A DNA stretch of 64,000 nucleotides from Gigaspora rosea (GCA_003550325.1 QKWP01000760.1:32168-96167), one strand, 5' to 3'; shown: positions 35,030-47,689, numbered from the stretch's first letter. Notes: a model not told the origin generated them from the letters alone. Made by a program: numbers and translations.

Positions 35030-36130
35030 TTGATCATGCAAATTATTACAATTGTAAAAATCATTCCAAAATCTGAAAAATGGTTTCTCACATTTCAATT
35101 CTTGTCGTTATTTATCTTTATAAAGAACAATCGTTTATGCTTACAAGGACTCGCTAAGTACAAAATTACTAAGGAATTATCCCAGACAATTAAATTTAAG
35201 TATTTTTCCACAGACCAACCGCCTCAGATATTCGCAAATGGAGACATCATATTTATATCGGGCAAATATATTGTCGAAAATTCAGAACCATGCTTCACGG
35301 TTGCATACTCAAGCATTGTTGACAGTGGAAATCCCAATCGTGAATTTGACACAAGCGATCTTTCTATAACTATCCCACATTGTTTGTACTTTGTAGTTGT
35401 AAATCGCTTGCTGAAAAAAGTTGAAAACTTAATTCACTTTGGTATAAAAACGGTTGAATATAACTCTGTAATGGGTAGTTCTAATGTTAAAATGAACATG
35501 ACAATCATTTACTCTCACCAATTGCCCAGGTTTAAATATTTAGGCCATATGGGCTCTAATATTAAATTATGAACCAACTATGTTATTTCAGGGCTTTTTA
35601 AAATTTCAAAAACAGGCAAAATAATGAACTAAACCACTGACATTGATTATCTAAAAACTTTGATGGGCAATATTAGTGGATCAGAAAGCTCTATCTCTAT
35701 GACAGCAGGTGCTCCATCAATAATCGATATTTATTGATAATGATATCGAATCAGCTGCCACACATAACCCACAAAAACAATATAGTTCATTTGAAATGCC
35801 AATGAATATCATTAATTCAAATGTTGAAAAAGTCAATCTCATAATAAAAAAAATTATCATACTATAGTTGAAAATTATCATAGTGATGAAATGCTTTCCG
35901 ATATTGAGGCCAATGATAAAAAGCCTACAGGTTCAATTAATATTAAAAGCTTGCAAGAAATTGAAGAGCAAGAAGAAATCCAACCTAAAAAAAAAGAAGT
36001 AACAGGTCCGATGTTGAGGCTAATGATGAAAAGCCTACAAGTTCAACTAATATTGAAAACTCGCAGAAAAATGAGGAGCAAGAAGAAATTCAACCTAAAA
36101 AAAAGAAGTAACAAGAAAAAGTAAAAAAAA
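35030..36130 (+). pseudogene. Decayed gene of unknown function
   Basis: The open frame 35030-35572 gives 180 residues; convincing protein sequence starts around residue 40. It includes FISGKYIVENSEPCFTVAY, NPNREFDTSD and a segment ending RFKYLGHMGSNIKL. The same frame then continues past TGA (SGLFKISKTGKIMN), TAA (TTDIDYLKTL) and further breaks. It ends in an acidic/Lys-rich tail with a duplicated unit (35899-36110). It resembles an expanded lineage-specific family in mycorrhizal fungi as I remember it, but I cannot name a function. Two or more nonsense codons and indels make it a likely pseudogene. Confidence 0.6.
35899..36110 (+). repeat. Two tandem copies of about 105-110 bp in the 3' coding part
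   Basis: Both copies encode EANDKKPT/EANDEKPT followed by EEQEEIQPKKK in the plus strand. A one-base difference shifts the frame of the second copy. Confidence 0.75.
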
Positions 36131-36758
36131 CTAAAAAATAATCACTAAATTGCTTATTAAATTATAAGAAATATTACTTATTTTTATCACGTGCATAATA
36201 TTACTTTTATTATTATTCTTGAATCTTTTATAATTTTCTCAAGATCTTCTTTTTTCTCTTTATGATATATGTACAATGTAAAAATTGAACTTACTCTCGT
36301 GATGTGCTATATAATCAATTTTGATATATATTTTTTTCGATTATGTAAGGATGAATTGGTTAGATAAAATTTATCAAATTTATTGAATCTCTGCAATGTG
36401 TGATAAGAATTATACAAACGACCAAAACTCACTTTCAATTAAGTCAAATCATCAAAAGATGTTAAGTTAGTTCTATTATAAAATTTATGCAGTGTCATTA
36501 TTTCTTTTACCTATACTTTTGTGAGGCAAATTGAGCTTTATCTATTTAGTTAATATCTATAGATAGTTCTGAATAGTATTAATAATTAAAGTAATATATC
36601 ATTTAGACGAAAATGCTAGCTCATATTATAACTTGTTTAATCTGCACAATAAAAAAAACTGGTTTAAATACTAACATATTTAATTGTCTTGTGATGTTCT
36701 TTATCTTAAAAATACCATTTTTAGGTACATATGATTGGCAATATGCATATAAGCCAAA
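36131..36758. other. Gene-free stretch
   Basis: AT-rich intergenic DNA; nothing recognised. Confidence 0.3.
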
Positions 36759-36760
36759 TA

Positions 36761-37888
36761 CAGTCAGACCTCTCTAAATGCATATCGTTGGGACCAGCTC
36801 TGAGGTATGCATTTAAGGAGGTATGCATTTAGAGAACATTTATTTTTATAAGTCAAAATGGCGAAATGTGGCGTGCTTCCATCTAAAAGTTTTTTTTACT
36901 AAGCTAACAATACATGTCCACTAATTGAAAGTTGTAGAGCTCGTCGAATCGCATCTAACGGTGGTTAAATCATCCAAATCGGCCCAGTGGATGGCGAGTA
37001 TCGTCGAAAAACGATTGGCCGACTATATAAAATTACATATGAAAATCACTATAGGCGAAATGTGACGTGCTTCCATCTAAAACTTTTTTCTTACTAAGTT
37101 AACGATACATGGCCACTAATTGAAAGTTGTAGAGCTCGTCGAGACGCATCTAACGGTGGTTAGATCATCCAAATCGACCCAGTGGATGGCGAGATATCGT
37201 CGAAAAACGATTGACCGACTATATAAAATCTCTATGTAAACAATGTTTACAGAGATTTTATATAGTCGGCCAATCGTTTTTAGACGATATCTCGCCATCC
37301 ACTGGGCCGATTTGGATGATCTAACCACCGTTAGATGCGTCTCGACGAGCTCTACAACTTTCAATTAGTGGACATGTATCGTTAACTTAGTAAGAAAAAA
37401 ATTTTAGATGGAAGAACGCCACATTTCGCCTATAGTGATTTTCATATGTAATTTTATATAGTCGGCCAATCGTTTTTCGACGATAACTCGCCATCCACTG
37501 GGCTGATTTGGATGATTTAACCACCGTTAGATGCGTTTCGACGAGCTCTACAACTTTCAATTAGTGGACATGTATCGTTAACTTAGTAAGAAAAAAACTT
37601 TTAGATGGAAGCACGCCACATTTCGCCATTCTCCAGTTGATAGGTGGATTATCAATTAAGCAAGTCATATGATATACAAAATCATAACATGTAGTCCTGA
37701 TTTGATTGGACAGTGGACACATAATATGCATTTATAGAGGGATTTATATAGATGGGCCAAGAAAATAGTATGCATATGCAGAATAAAGAATATGCACTTA
37801 TTTATTAAGCCCGTCAATGGGCCAGACAATTAATATGCATTTAAAGAGGTTATGCATTTAGGGGGATGCATTTAGAGAGGTCTGACTG
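36761..37888. mobile_element. 1.1-kb TA-flanked element carrying a long palindrome
   Basis: Ends CAGTCAGACCTCTCTAAATG and CATTTAGAGAGGTCTGACTG lie between TA dinucleotides (36759-36760, 37889-37890), with further copies of the TGCATTTA motif just inside. The centre (about 36858-37635) holds four copies of a roughly 190-bp unit, two direct and two inverted, meeting near 37240. It has no coding capacity; the ORF across the centre is a palindrome artefact. Confidence 0.85.
36858..37635. repeat. Four-unit palindrome (A A' / A' A inverted)
   Basis: Unit landmarks are GGCGAAATGTGGCGTGCTTC, TTGAAAGTTGTAGAGCTCGT and CGAAAAACGATTGGCCGACT. Two head-to-tail copies on the left are mirrored by two on the right around a TGTAAACAATGTTTACA centre. 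Confidence 0.9.
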
Positions 37889-37890
37889 TA

Positions 37891-38470
37891 TATACAAAAT
37901 AAAAATTTATTTATACTTAATTAAATCAAGATAATCAATACTAAATCTGGTGCAGCTGCAACTAAAATTTAACTATGCTTAAAAAATATTGTTCATGAAA
38001 GTCTGGCCAAGTCTGAGATATCTGCAGTTGATGCTAAGCTATACTAAATCAAGTTTAATTTAATAATATAACATTAAGAATAAAATGGAATAAATTAGTT
38101 ATATATATGCTTGTACTTCGATGCATCTAGAACTTCACCAAAATAAGAATGTCAAATTTTAATAAACATTGTTTATAAATGCTAACTATATATCAATATA
38201 TCAACATGCCAAAACTGGTAAAATAAATTGGAAGGTAAAATGAATATTAATTTTATTATATAAACAATATATTGTGCATTTTTTGAATATTAATGGATTG
38301 GATTTACCCTTTTGTACGAAATATAGTACATTTTAAAAAATGCATTAAAAATTTAAAAAAATTAATAGCTTAATTTTTTTTATATACAAAAATCTAATAA
38401 GTATTCAAAAATAGTTTAGCAAACACAGCTATAATGATAATAGTACAATAATCAGTTATTAGTTATATAG
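37891..38470. other. Gene-free stretch
   Basis: AT-rich; nothing recognised. Confidence 0.3.
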
Positions 38471-39170
38471 CAGCATGAGTATTGTTACTTAACTATAGGT
38501 CCTTGCACTACTATTGCAGCTATGGATCCTAATTACAATATGAGGTCTTTGCACTGCTATTGCAGTTGCAGAGCCTAATCACAACATGAAATCCTTGCAC
38601 TGTTATTGCAGCTACTAAGCTTAATTACAAAACATGAGTCTTGTACAACTATTGTAACTGAAAAGCCTAATCACCAACCTGATGTTATCACAACCATGAA
38701 GCTTAATCTTAATACAAGGTTCTTGTGCTGCTATTCAGATGTAATATTTAGACACTAATCATAACCAAATGCCTAATCATTAAACATAAGTCTTGCACTT
38801 CTAATATAGCTGTGATGCCTAATTGCCAATATAAATAAGCCATCAAGCAAAGGGTAGGTAGGGTAGAATAATAGATCCAGCCTTTACTACAAGGCGAGTA
38901 ATAGCAAAAAGAAAGATAACCTTTTCTGCTAAATAATGGCCTTAAATAACACTGCCTTACAATCATATGTTATTAAAATATTGATCATGTAATACCTGCA
39001 TCAAACAAGATACAACAAGGACTATACAATTAAATGACAAAATATTGATTATGAAATGCCTGCATCAAACAAAATACAACAAGAACTATACAATCAAATA
39101 TGATGATCTGATAAAGTCATAATTTCACAATAATAATCATCTGTCACTTCGTTGACAGGCTTTTCATTAT
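38470..39170. repeat. Minisatellite plus tail, copy 1
   Basis: 38470-38830 holds about six degenerate units of roughly 50 bp (CTTGCACTGCTATTGCAGCT..CCTAATCACAACATGA). 38830-39170 (from CCAGCCTTTACTACAAGGCG to TTGACAGGCTTTTCATT) recurs at 41205-41545. Within this tail the phrase ACCTGCATCAAACAAGATAC is itself repeated twice. Confidence 0.75.
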
Positions 39171-39948
39171 TGCTCAATTAGATGACTTTATTTGAATGAA
39201 AAAGAACATATGGGGATAAGAGGATTGCTCTAACAAAATCTAATTGTCCAAAATATCTATAAATTGACTATTTCTATTGACTTCAAGTACTTATAATGAT
39301 CTAACCAAATGCACTTCATTGCATGATCACTATTTAATAAGCAATACTTTTATAATATTCAAATACCTTTCATTTATCCCTTTCAACTTCAATTCTATTT
39401 TCATAGAAAATTCACATGTAAAGCATTCCCTTAGGACATGATACCAAGATATTCAATCAGCATCATGCATGTCAGCAGATTATCCATAATATTCGAATGC
39501 CTTTCATTCATCCATTTCAACTCTGATACCTTTTTCATAACAATATTCAACTCTTCATGTTCTATGAGTGTCACCAATATTGCAGATTTTTTATAGTATT
39601 CGAATGCCTTTTGACCATTCCTTTAGCTCCAATTTCTTTTTCATAACAATAATCAACTCTTCCTGTTCCATGAGCATCACCCATATTTGGCCGATTTTTT
39701 ATAGTATTCGAATGTCTTTTGACTATTCCTTTTAGCTCCAATTCTATTTCATAACAATATCCAACTCTTCATGTTCACCCATATCAGCAGATTTTTATAT
39801 AACATTCGTATGCCTTTCATCCGTTCCTTTTAACCCAATACCTTTTTCATAACAATATCCAACTCTTCATGTTCCATTACATCATCCAAATTGGCAGATC
39901 TTTTATAATATTCGAATAACTTTCTTTATCCTTTTAATCCAATGCCTT
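39171..39948 (-). pseudogene. Sel1-repeat pseudogene, copy 1
   Basis: Several degenerate Sel1 repeats in broken minus-strand frames: fragments like GYCYEKGIGV, KAFEYYxKSADMG and RVEYCYEKGIRVEMDE. Units of about 108 bp (36 residues) are visible at nucleotide level as repeated blocks containing TTTCATAACAATATCCAACT. Its 3' end (39165-39215) matches the 3' end of the second copy near 40390-40440. Confidence 0.7.
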
Positions 39949-40272
39949 TTAGTCGTCAAAACCAAGGAAAGTATTGGTATTATATCCTTCTTTACAAAGC
40001 CAATTTTTAACTTCATCAGTATCCAGATCAGCCAAATAAAAACCAACATATGTAGCAAAACTTGAATATTCAAATAATGGTTTATGATAATTTGAAAGGA
40101 TAATTTTATAAGGGAGTAATAAAGATTGTTCTTCAGCATTTAATGGCAAAAGATATATTCTTATAACCCTTAAATCGTCAACATGTTTTGTTGGTTCACT
40201 CCATAATATTGGTACACTAATTCTGCGCCAGTGCGGCATGAAACAAAGTTCTAAAATTAGAACGAAAATCAT
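39949..40272 (-). pseudogene. F-box protein N-terminal fragment
   Basis: 107 residues including WRRISVPILWSEPTKH, LRVIRIYLLPLNAEEQ and FEYSSFATYVGFYL. This matches my memory of the N-terminal region of the expanded F-box/LRR-like family in Rhizophagus. It stops at a point that joins directly to Sel1-repeat sequence, so it is a fragment stitched between Sel1 copies rather than an intact gene. Confidence 0.5.
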
Positions 40273-40379
40273 TGAATATTTCTAAAAAACATTCGTCTGG
40301 TAGTAATATAATTATTTAATATGGTTAAGAATTTAATGTAAAAGAAAAAAGGGAGATGAAAGTGTGAAGCAGTACGCTT

Positions 40380-40800
40380 TCATATTACATTATTATTGCT
40401 CAATCAGATGACTTTATTTGGACGAAGAAAAACATATGGTTTTCGTAACAATATCCAACCTCCCTTGTTCCATCAGCATCCCCATATCAGCAGATTTTTC
40501 ATAACAACGTCCATAATTAAATATTCCATCCATATGTCCCATATGCGCAGATTTTTGGTAATATTCAAATGCCTTCTTCATATCTTTCTCGACTCCTACT
40601 CCGTTTTCATAACAATATTCAACGTTATATATTCCATCAGCATGTCCTATATCTGCAGATTTTGACAATAGTGAATGCTTTTTTTTTCCTAATTCCTACT
40701 CCATTTCATAATAGCGTCCAACACATATATATTCCATCAGCATGTCCGCAATCTGCAGATTTTTGATATTATTCGGATGCTTTCTTTGTGTCCTTTTTTG
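40380..40800 (-). pseudogene. Sel1-repeat pseudogene, copy 2
   Basis: The frame 40668-40414 encodes SADIGHADGIYNVEYCYENG, VEKDMKKAFEYYQKSAHMG and part of a third Sel1 repeat. A frameshift then gives an unrelated short tail. More degenerate Sel1 sequence lies at 40669-40800. Sel1 proteins are usually scaffolds; this fragment lacks an N-terminus and is probably dead. Confidence 0.7.
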
Positions 40801-41545
40801 CATGCTATTCTAGCTACAGAGCAAGATTCTTGAAATGCTACTGCAACTTAGAAACCAGACCAAAGGATTCTTGAACCGTCACTACGGCCGTGTAAATTAT
40901 GGAATTATGACAAAAAACTCTTGAACTGCCCGCTTCAACCATGAAGCCAAAAACTAAAAATTATTGCATTGTCACGATAGCGCGAATCAAAAACAAAGGA
41001 CTCTTGAACTGCCACTGCAGTTATGAAGCCAAAAAGAAGCCTTTGAGCTGCTACAGTAGCTGTGGAACCAAAACACGAACGGTTTGTGTACCACCACTGC
41101 AGTCTCGAAGCTTACTTATAACCACCATTCCGTTTTTAATATCATTTCTTAACCAAAGTTATTATACTTAAGATATAGTGCTGTTTGCAAAAAAGTCTGA
41201 GTGAATACGATAGAGCCAGCCTTCACTACAAGGCGAGCGATAGCGAAAAGAAAGATAACCTTCTCTACTAACTAACGGCCCTTAAGCCTCACAATTATAT
41301 GTTAAAAATATTGATCATGAAATACCTGCATCAAACAAGATACTATTATCAAATGACAAAATGTTGGTCATGCTACAACAATGGCTATACAATCAAATGA
41401 CAAAATATTGATCATGAAATACCTGCATCAAACAAGATACAACAAGGACTATACAATCAAATGACAAATTAACATGATGATCTGATAAAGTCATCTGATT
41501 TCGCAATAATGATTGCCCTGTCACGTTGACAGGCTTTTCATTTGA
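40800..41545. repeat. Minisatellite plus tail, copy 2
   Basis: 40800-41115 carries degenerate 45-50-bp units (GGACTCTTGAACTGCCACTG..GTTATGAAGCCAAAAAC) related to 38470-38830. 41205-41545 repeats the tail of copy 1 in the same orientation. Copies 1 and 2 flank the Sel1/F-box relics. Confidence 0.75.
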
Positions 41546-41683
41546 TCCGCCTTATGTAATGTAACATTATATGTAGATTACAATCCATAAGTGCACATTC
41601 CGTAAGTGCAGAAGTGCGCTTTTCCCAATTATATGCATTTATGGGGATATTGGTTAAAAAAAAAAATCAAATGAACATGGGAG
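41546..41683. other. Short gene-free spacer
   Basis: Contains GTGCACATTCCGTAAGTGCA-like phrases; no feature. Confidence 0.3.
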
Positions 41684-42460
41684 TATCCAAAATAACGCAG
41701 ATCATTTAACGCACAAATGTTATTTGGTAAATTTTAAAACGGAATATGTGCTAAGTGGATCCAGAATAAACTTAAAATTAGCCAAAATTCTTTATTGATC
41801 TGAATGAATACAAAATTTCATTTCAACGTAAAGCATATTTAGTATCAAAACCTAAGTTGATTCTAAGATTCTACTCCGACGCACAATATCTGCGCTTTTA
41901 GTGATCATCGTGTAAAACATTTTTCGCTCAAATCCAAAATAACGCAGATCAATTAATTAACGCACAAATGTTATTTCGAGCTTAAACGGTAAATTTTAAA
42001 ACGGAATATGTGCTAAGTGGATCCAGAATAAACTTAAAATTAGCCAAAATTCTTTATTGATCTGAATGAATACAAAATTTCATTTCAACGTAAAGCATAT
42101 TTAGTATCAAAACCTAAGTTGATTCTAAGATTCTACTCCGACGCACAATATCTGCGCTTTTAGTGATCATCGTGTAAAACATTTTTCGCTCAAATCCAAA
42201 CTAACGCAGATCAATATTAATTAATGCACAAATGTTATTTCGAGCTTATATGGTAAATTTTAAAACGGAATATGTGCTAAGTGAATCCAGAATAAATTTT
42301 AAAATTAGCCAAAATTCTTTATTGATCTGAATGGATACAAAATTTCATTTCAACGTAAAGCATATTTAGTATCAAAACCTAAGTTGATTCTAAGATTCTA
42401 CTCCGACGCACAATATCTGCGCTTTTAGTGATCATCGTGTAAACCATTTTTTGCTCAAAT
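41684..42460. repeat. Three-copy tandem repeat of about 250-260 bp
   Basis: Near-identical units start at 41684, 41932 and 42194, each with ATCCAAAATAACGCAGATC, AAACGGAATATGTGCTAAGT, TAGTATCAAAACCTAAGTTG and CGCTTTTAGTGATCATCGTG. There is no coding capacity. The low divergence suggests a recent duplication, or incomplete resolution of a longer array. Confidence 0.9.
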
Positions 42461-44708
42461 CTTTGACGATTAATGGTTATCATTTTATCAGCACAATAAA
42501 AAAAATCCTACGAAGCAAAATGGAACTTTCAAAATGCCTAACGAATATACAAAAATTTGAATCGGCTCACCGCTATTTATGTCAAAAAGAATGATTTTCT
42601 ATCATTTATTATACCATATGTAAATGCAATACGGTTCCGGCTTTTATTTTGTTTGCCATGCACAATAGATACATAGTACTGATTACATTAAATTTTGAGA
42701 CAAAACCTACCCCTAGATCGCCACCAAAATTCCATCTGCACGTAATCAGAATCCAATCACATTTCAAAATAAACGTTCGTTTTGACAAAAATCGATCATT
42801 TCTCAAAAATTGCACATTAAATCACCTTCTGCGCGTTAGCAAAAAGTTTTCTTTGAGCATTTTACCATATAACTGCCTAAACTTTAACACTAACATAGGT
42901 TCTAACTTAACAAAACGAACTTAAATTTTGTTGTTGGACACGTGTGAGTGGAATTTTGGTGACTCTCTTGGGAAGATTTGAGACAAATTTATGGCAAGGA
43001 TATATAAGGTATAGTGCATTGATAAGTGAAAAATAAGCAATAAGCAATAATTTACGATGAATAGAATCATGCGCACCAATAATATGCCGAGAATCGCACA
43101 CATATATTAACTTGCCTGTAATTATATTTTGTACTCCTTCTAGGTATACGTTACACATTAAGTGTAACAAAATTTTTATTTATGTAAAATATACAATTTT
43201 AAACTATAGATGCCTGATGAATCGATATTGCATGTCGAAATTGAAGAAATTTAACTAAATACCCTTTTAAATTTTTTTTTTTTACTGTTTTAAAAAAAAC
43301 AAAGATAATTTCGTTTTCATCAAACATGTATTTCTTTCATAATTTTAAAATTATTACGTTACATGACAAACCAGAAAACTTAGAAAGAGTTATGCTAATT
43401 ATGAGAATTAATATTTTTCAATGGTAAATAATGTTATGTGCACAATTTGTTCATCAGTCAAGCGATATATCAATATTTATAGGACTAGTAATACTGGTCT
43501 AAAATCATGTAATCATCAATTATCGATATACATACTTTTAAATTATCATCTAATTTATCTAAGGGCATCGCTGAACCAGAGTCGAATTTTAATGATGTAT
43601 ATTTTTGGAACCCTTTTATATTTCATAAAGTGTTCCTTTAACCGGTCAATTAAATCATAAAGACAATGAATGCACTTTTTGACTTGCTTGCCATTTTCTG
43701 TAAGATTACATATTAAAACATTTGCTATCCCTAATTCAAAATGATTTTATTTGATAAATTTTTTATATAACAGTTAAGATAAAAAAAACTTTTAAAGATG
43801 CTTTTAATGTGTAATACAGAGGGTATGCTTGCTAGCTGCGAAAACGGATTTAGTATATAATATTCCAAGCACTACAGTATAGGAGAAAACCAATTTCTAA
43901 CTTTAATTTTGACCCTAATCCTAAACCTAAAGTTTTAAAATAGATACTAGTGAAATTCAAATCCAGCGATTAAACTAATTCAAGACCTAAAAAGAATTTA
44001 AAGATAGCATAGTACTATGATATAAAGTATAATGAAAACTTTCTTCACAGCAATTTAATAATTCGTTCAGTCAAATTGAATAAAATTTGCTGTATATAAT
44101 AAATAACATAGAACAGTTTTCTAAGATTATGTGATAAATAGTCGAAAATGAAATTATGGCATGAATAATGGATATTAAGTTCATTATAGAGTCTTGAAGT
44201 CACCAGAAACGTAAAACCCTATTTTTTAAGCTTGAATTTTACCAACGTTCAATTTTAATGACCGGCACCACAGCATGAATTGCCTGAGTGTTCTAAGATA
44301 TTCGAACGTTCTGGGTGTTCCGGACAATGTTCGAAACAGTCTCTGATAACGTAACCATTGGCCGTTGAGGATTTTAAGGTCAGGATACAGATAATAACGA
44401 TAAGAAAAATGTTGAATGATATTTTCATTTTGAATTATTTTTGATGAGAAAAAATCTTTTAATATCTGGTGACTGATGATTGTTTGAATTGTTTGACTTT
44501 TCATCGCAAAAAAGGTGTGATTTTATATAAAAACGTTGTAACTCAAGTTTTAAATTCAATTTCTCGAAAGACACAAAGTTAGCTGGCATTAGCTTAATGC
44601 CGGCCTTCTTTCGAGAAAATGCTTTCGGAAAATCGTACCATAACCGTGCTAAATCAATATTGTTAATCAAATGTCAACTTACCAATAGCAAATGAAAGAC
44701 GAACTAAT
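42461..44708. other. Gene-free stretch
   Basis: ORFs of 60-92 codons lie on both strands (e.g. 42649-42924, 43421-43660, 44226-44670), but none shows a domain or consistent coding character. A small inverted repeat, TCTCGAAAGA (about 44563) with TCTTTCGAGA (about 44608), surrounds GCCGGC. A similar phrase occurs at 45925-45990. Confidence 0.3.
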
Positions 44709-44915
44709 TATTCTCGCTCGGATTTCATATTAAACACTCTCTTTATTAGAGATTATGAAGATACAAATGGGAGTAGTGCACCACTCTATCACTTTTCTCT
44801 TCTACTACTACATACTGTGCTCATAACAACTCTGTGTATACTCATAACAACTCTACGTATACTGTGCTCGTACACGTGATATGTCACGTGACGAAGCAAA
44901 ATTGAGGATCGCCAA
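44709..44915 (+). repeat. B-box-like repeat, truncated copy 2
   Basis: It matches the first about 205 bp of 45021-45772 and breaks at the N (44916). The remainder is probably lost to assembly. Confidence 0.75.
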
Positions 44916-44916
44916 N

Positions 44917-45020
44917 AAGCTTTAATAAAAAAATTAATTTTAGTATTATTTATAGCAATAATCATTAAATGAGCCTCGATTAGTATAAGAATTATATAAG
45001 AATATACCGGTATACAGTAT
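44917..45020. other. Spacer after the assembly N
   Basis: About 100 AT-rich bases between the N and the next repeat copy; nothing recognised. Confidence 0.3.
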
Positions 45021-45772
45021 TATTCTCGCTCGGATTTCATATTAAACACTCTCTTTATTAGAGATTATGAAGATACAAATGGGAGTAGTGCACCACTCCA
45101 TCACTTTTCTCTTCTACTACTACATACTGTGCTCATAACAACTCTGTATACTCATAACAACTCAACGTATACTGTGCTCGTACACGTGATATGTCACGTG
45201 ATATGTCAAGTGACGAAGCAAAATTGAGGATCGCCAACGCTAAGGTATGGCACATCTTTTTTTTTTTTCATAGCGAGTCAAGCCCACGCATATGGTGCGG
45301 CACATTCTACTCATTACATACAACATCAAGTTTTATAACAGCGAGTTCGAGCCCACGCTATGGTGCGGCGCATTCAACTCGGTTCACATGACAACATCAA
45401 CGAGTTCGAGCCCACGCTATGGTGCGACGCATTCAACTCGTTACACATGACAACAGGCAGGGCGCTAGGTGCTAGGTGCAATGAATGAGAGAGGGCGGGA
45501 GGGATGGGAGCCAGATCATAATCGGGCACCGAAGAGAACAAGTGACAAGACAAGCGAAGAAAGAAAGCACTGAGATTCACCATTTACTCCCACATGTATC
45601 TTTATAATCTGCGTATCTATAATCTATCACATGCATCTATAATCTTCATTGCATGCAAATCATATTATGCTATTACCTTTTCATATAAGCCTCAATTTCA
45701 TATAAGCCACAAATCAGGTTATCCTCGCGATAATAACCCTAGCGTGACTTCGTCAACGCATAGGGCTATAAT
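45021..45772 (+). repeat. B-box-like repeat, copy 3
   Basis: Full-length relative of 17180-17953 with the same start and end phrases. After a short T-run, three units of about 55-75 bp each contain GAG(T)CGAGCCCACGC or GAGTTCGAGCCCACGC. Short ORFs here are by-products of the tandem units. Confidence 0.7.
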
Positions 45773-46153
45773 GTACAGTCAAACAGAGCTGATCAAAGTT
45801 TTTATTGCATGAATTAGTAACTTTATTAAGAATAAACTTACGTGTGCATATCTTGATTTTTTAACATGTTTTAAATCTATGTAAATAAAGCCCCTGAAAG
45901 TCATTTTCCTGAAAAGACATCATATAAACAAGTTAGCTTGTATTAGCTATAATTCCGGTCGATTTTATGTTCTTTCGGAAAATTTTACAATAACCGTTTA
46001 AGGTTAACGTTATCTGGTATATACTCTATAGATTACTAGGTGTAATATATAAAAAAATGAAACAGCGACACAGTGAAAGATATTCAGAATGTACGATTTC
46101 TGAATGAAAATCCCTTTCATGTGCTTCAAAATGAGATAAATGATAATCAACAA

Positions 46154-46223
<70 letters not shown>

Positions 46224-47689
46224 TAAATAAATTTGAGGAAGATTTTTATAGTGCTTGCCCTTTTTACACCCATTCAGTTAAATATCATTTGTACAAATTG
46301 AATGCCTTTTTGTACGAAACTGATGCCTTTTTGTGCGAAATAACATGTTTTTTGTGGACGTCCTTTTATATAATTTGGGCGTTAAAATTATAAAAAAAAA
46401 GAAAATACCGATAGAAGATTTACATAACTAATTAAAGTCAATTTATATACGCGAAACTGTTGGATAATTCACAAGTATTGTACTTCGCGCAAGAAGACGA
46501 TTTTATCTCCTTCAATTTCGTGCAAGTTGCATGAGAAGAGGTTGTATCTCGATGATATTAATTTTTTCTTTAAGAAATTTTCTAATGTTTTATAATAAAA
46601 TCTCATTACATGCGATATGCTGGTAATCGACGTTTCACTATGGCTGAAAGATCAAATTTTAATTAGTCCAAAATTGTATAAACTAAACAAAATGGGTTAC
46701 AATTTGGTGAATAAAATCTGGAGGTGCAGACCATCTTTTTTTTCTTAGAGTTACTCTAATTGACTAAAATTAAAATCCGCTATGAATTTTTAAAGACACA
46801 TTCTTCGATTAATCGTATTAACCCTTAATTATTTTAATGTTTAATAATATGGGATTAGTTAGCACAGTGCGTAATCATTTATTTGATAAAATACGATTCA
46901 TCATCATTCAGTAATACTGTATAAACCTTTCTTGAAATGCCAAATAATACTTTAGAGATCGATAATTTAGACGACAACGGTTAATTCCTTTGAAGAAAAC
47001 ACGAATTCACCATCAACATCTTCACTAAAATGATACAAACAACACTGCATCAGAGCAACCATCACTGCAAAGATATATTAATCTAATTTATATAATTAAT
47101 AAAAAATATTTAAAAAACTAATAAATTTTAGTCCATTAATCCAATTTAATAATTTAATCAAGTGGTTCTTGAGCGATTTTACTATTAAAAACATAATATC
47201 TAACCCTAATATACATAGGTCTTGACATCAACGTAAAATAGCTTTAACAAATTTCGGGATCATGGATGCTACCGCTTCTTAGCGTGCACTTATTTGTGCG
47301 AGTGAAGAACGTAAAATGTGATTATCCGGATCAGCCCGACATGTAAGCAAAGCGAAGAAAAACAAAAAAAGCCGAAAAAGGAGAAAATACAAGAGAACGA
47401 ATGTTTAAACCTGTGACGTGAATGAAATTTTACAAAGAAACCAATTATTTATTTCTACATCATTTAACCTTAACACCCTAACCCTAAATTTTTAATTTCA
47501 CGAACTTAGTTTATTTTTGCGTTGAATTGGTTGTATTACTCGCAAAAAAATAAGCATTCCTCCCAAATTTCGCACCTTATTATAAGAATTTGTTATGTAA
47601 TAATTTCCATAAACCACATTTCTATTCTCATTAACACAAACTCATTGCATCAGATATTCATGAACGACATGCCCAAATTAATTTGAAGA
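45773..47689. other. Gene-free stretch with AAT microsatellite
   Basis: 46155-46222 is a run of more than 20 AAT triplets, which creates poly-Asn and poly-Ile ORFs on the two strands. Otherwise AT-rich DNA without a supported gene. Confidence 0.5.

Noticed and set aside
37116..37364. 82-codon ORF reading the same on both arms
   Set aside because: Lies across the centre of a palindrome; a by-product of the inverted units.
45191..45583. ORFs on both strands in the B-box-like repeat
   Set aside because: Open because of tandem units; equivalent ORFs appear in the copy at 17.4-17.7 kb with shifted frames.
46010..46393. Poly-Ile and poly-Asn ORFs on both strands
   Set aside because: Produced by the AAT microsatellite; no other coding character.
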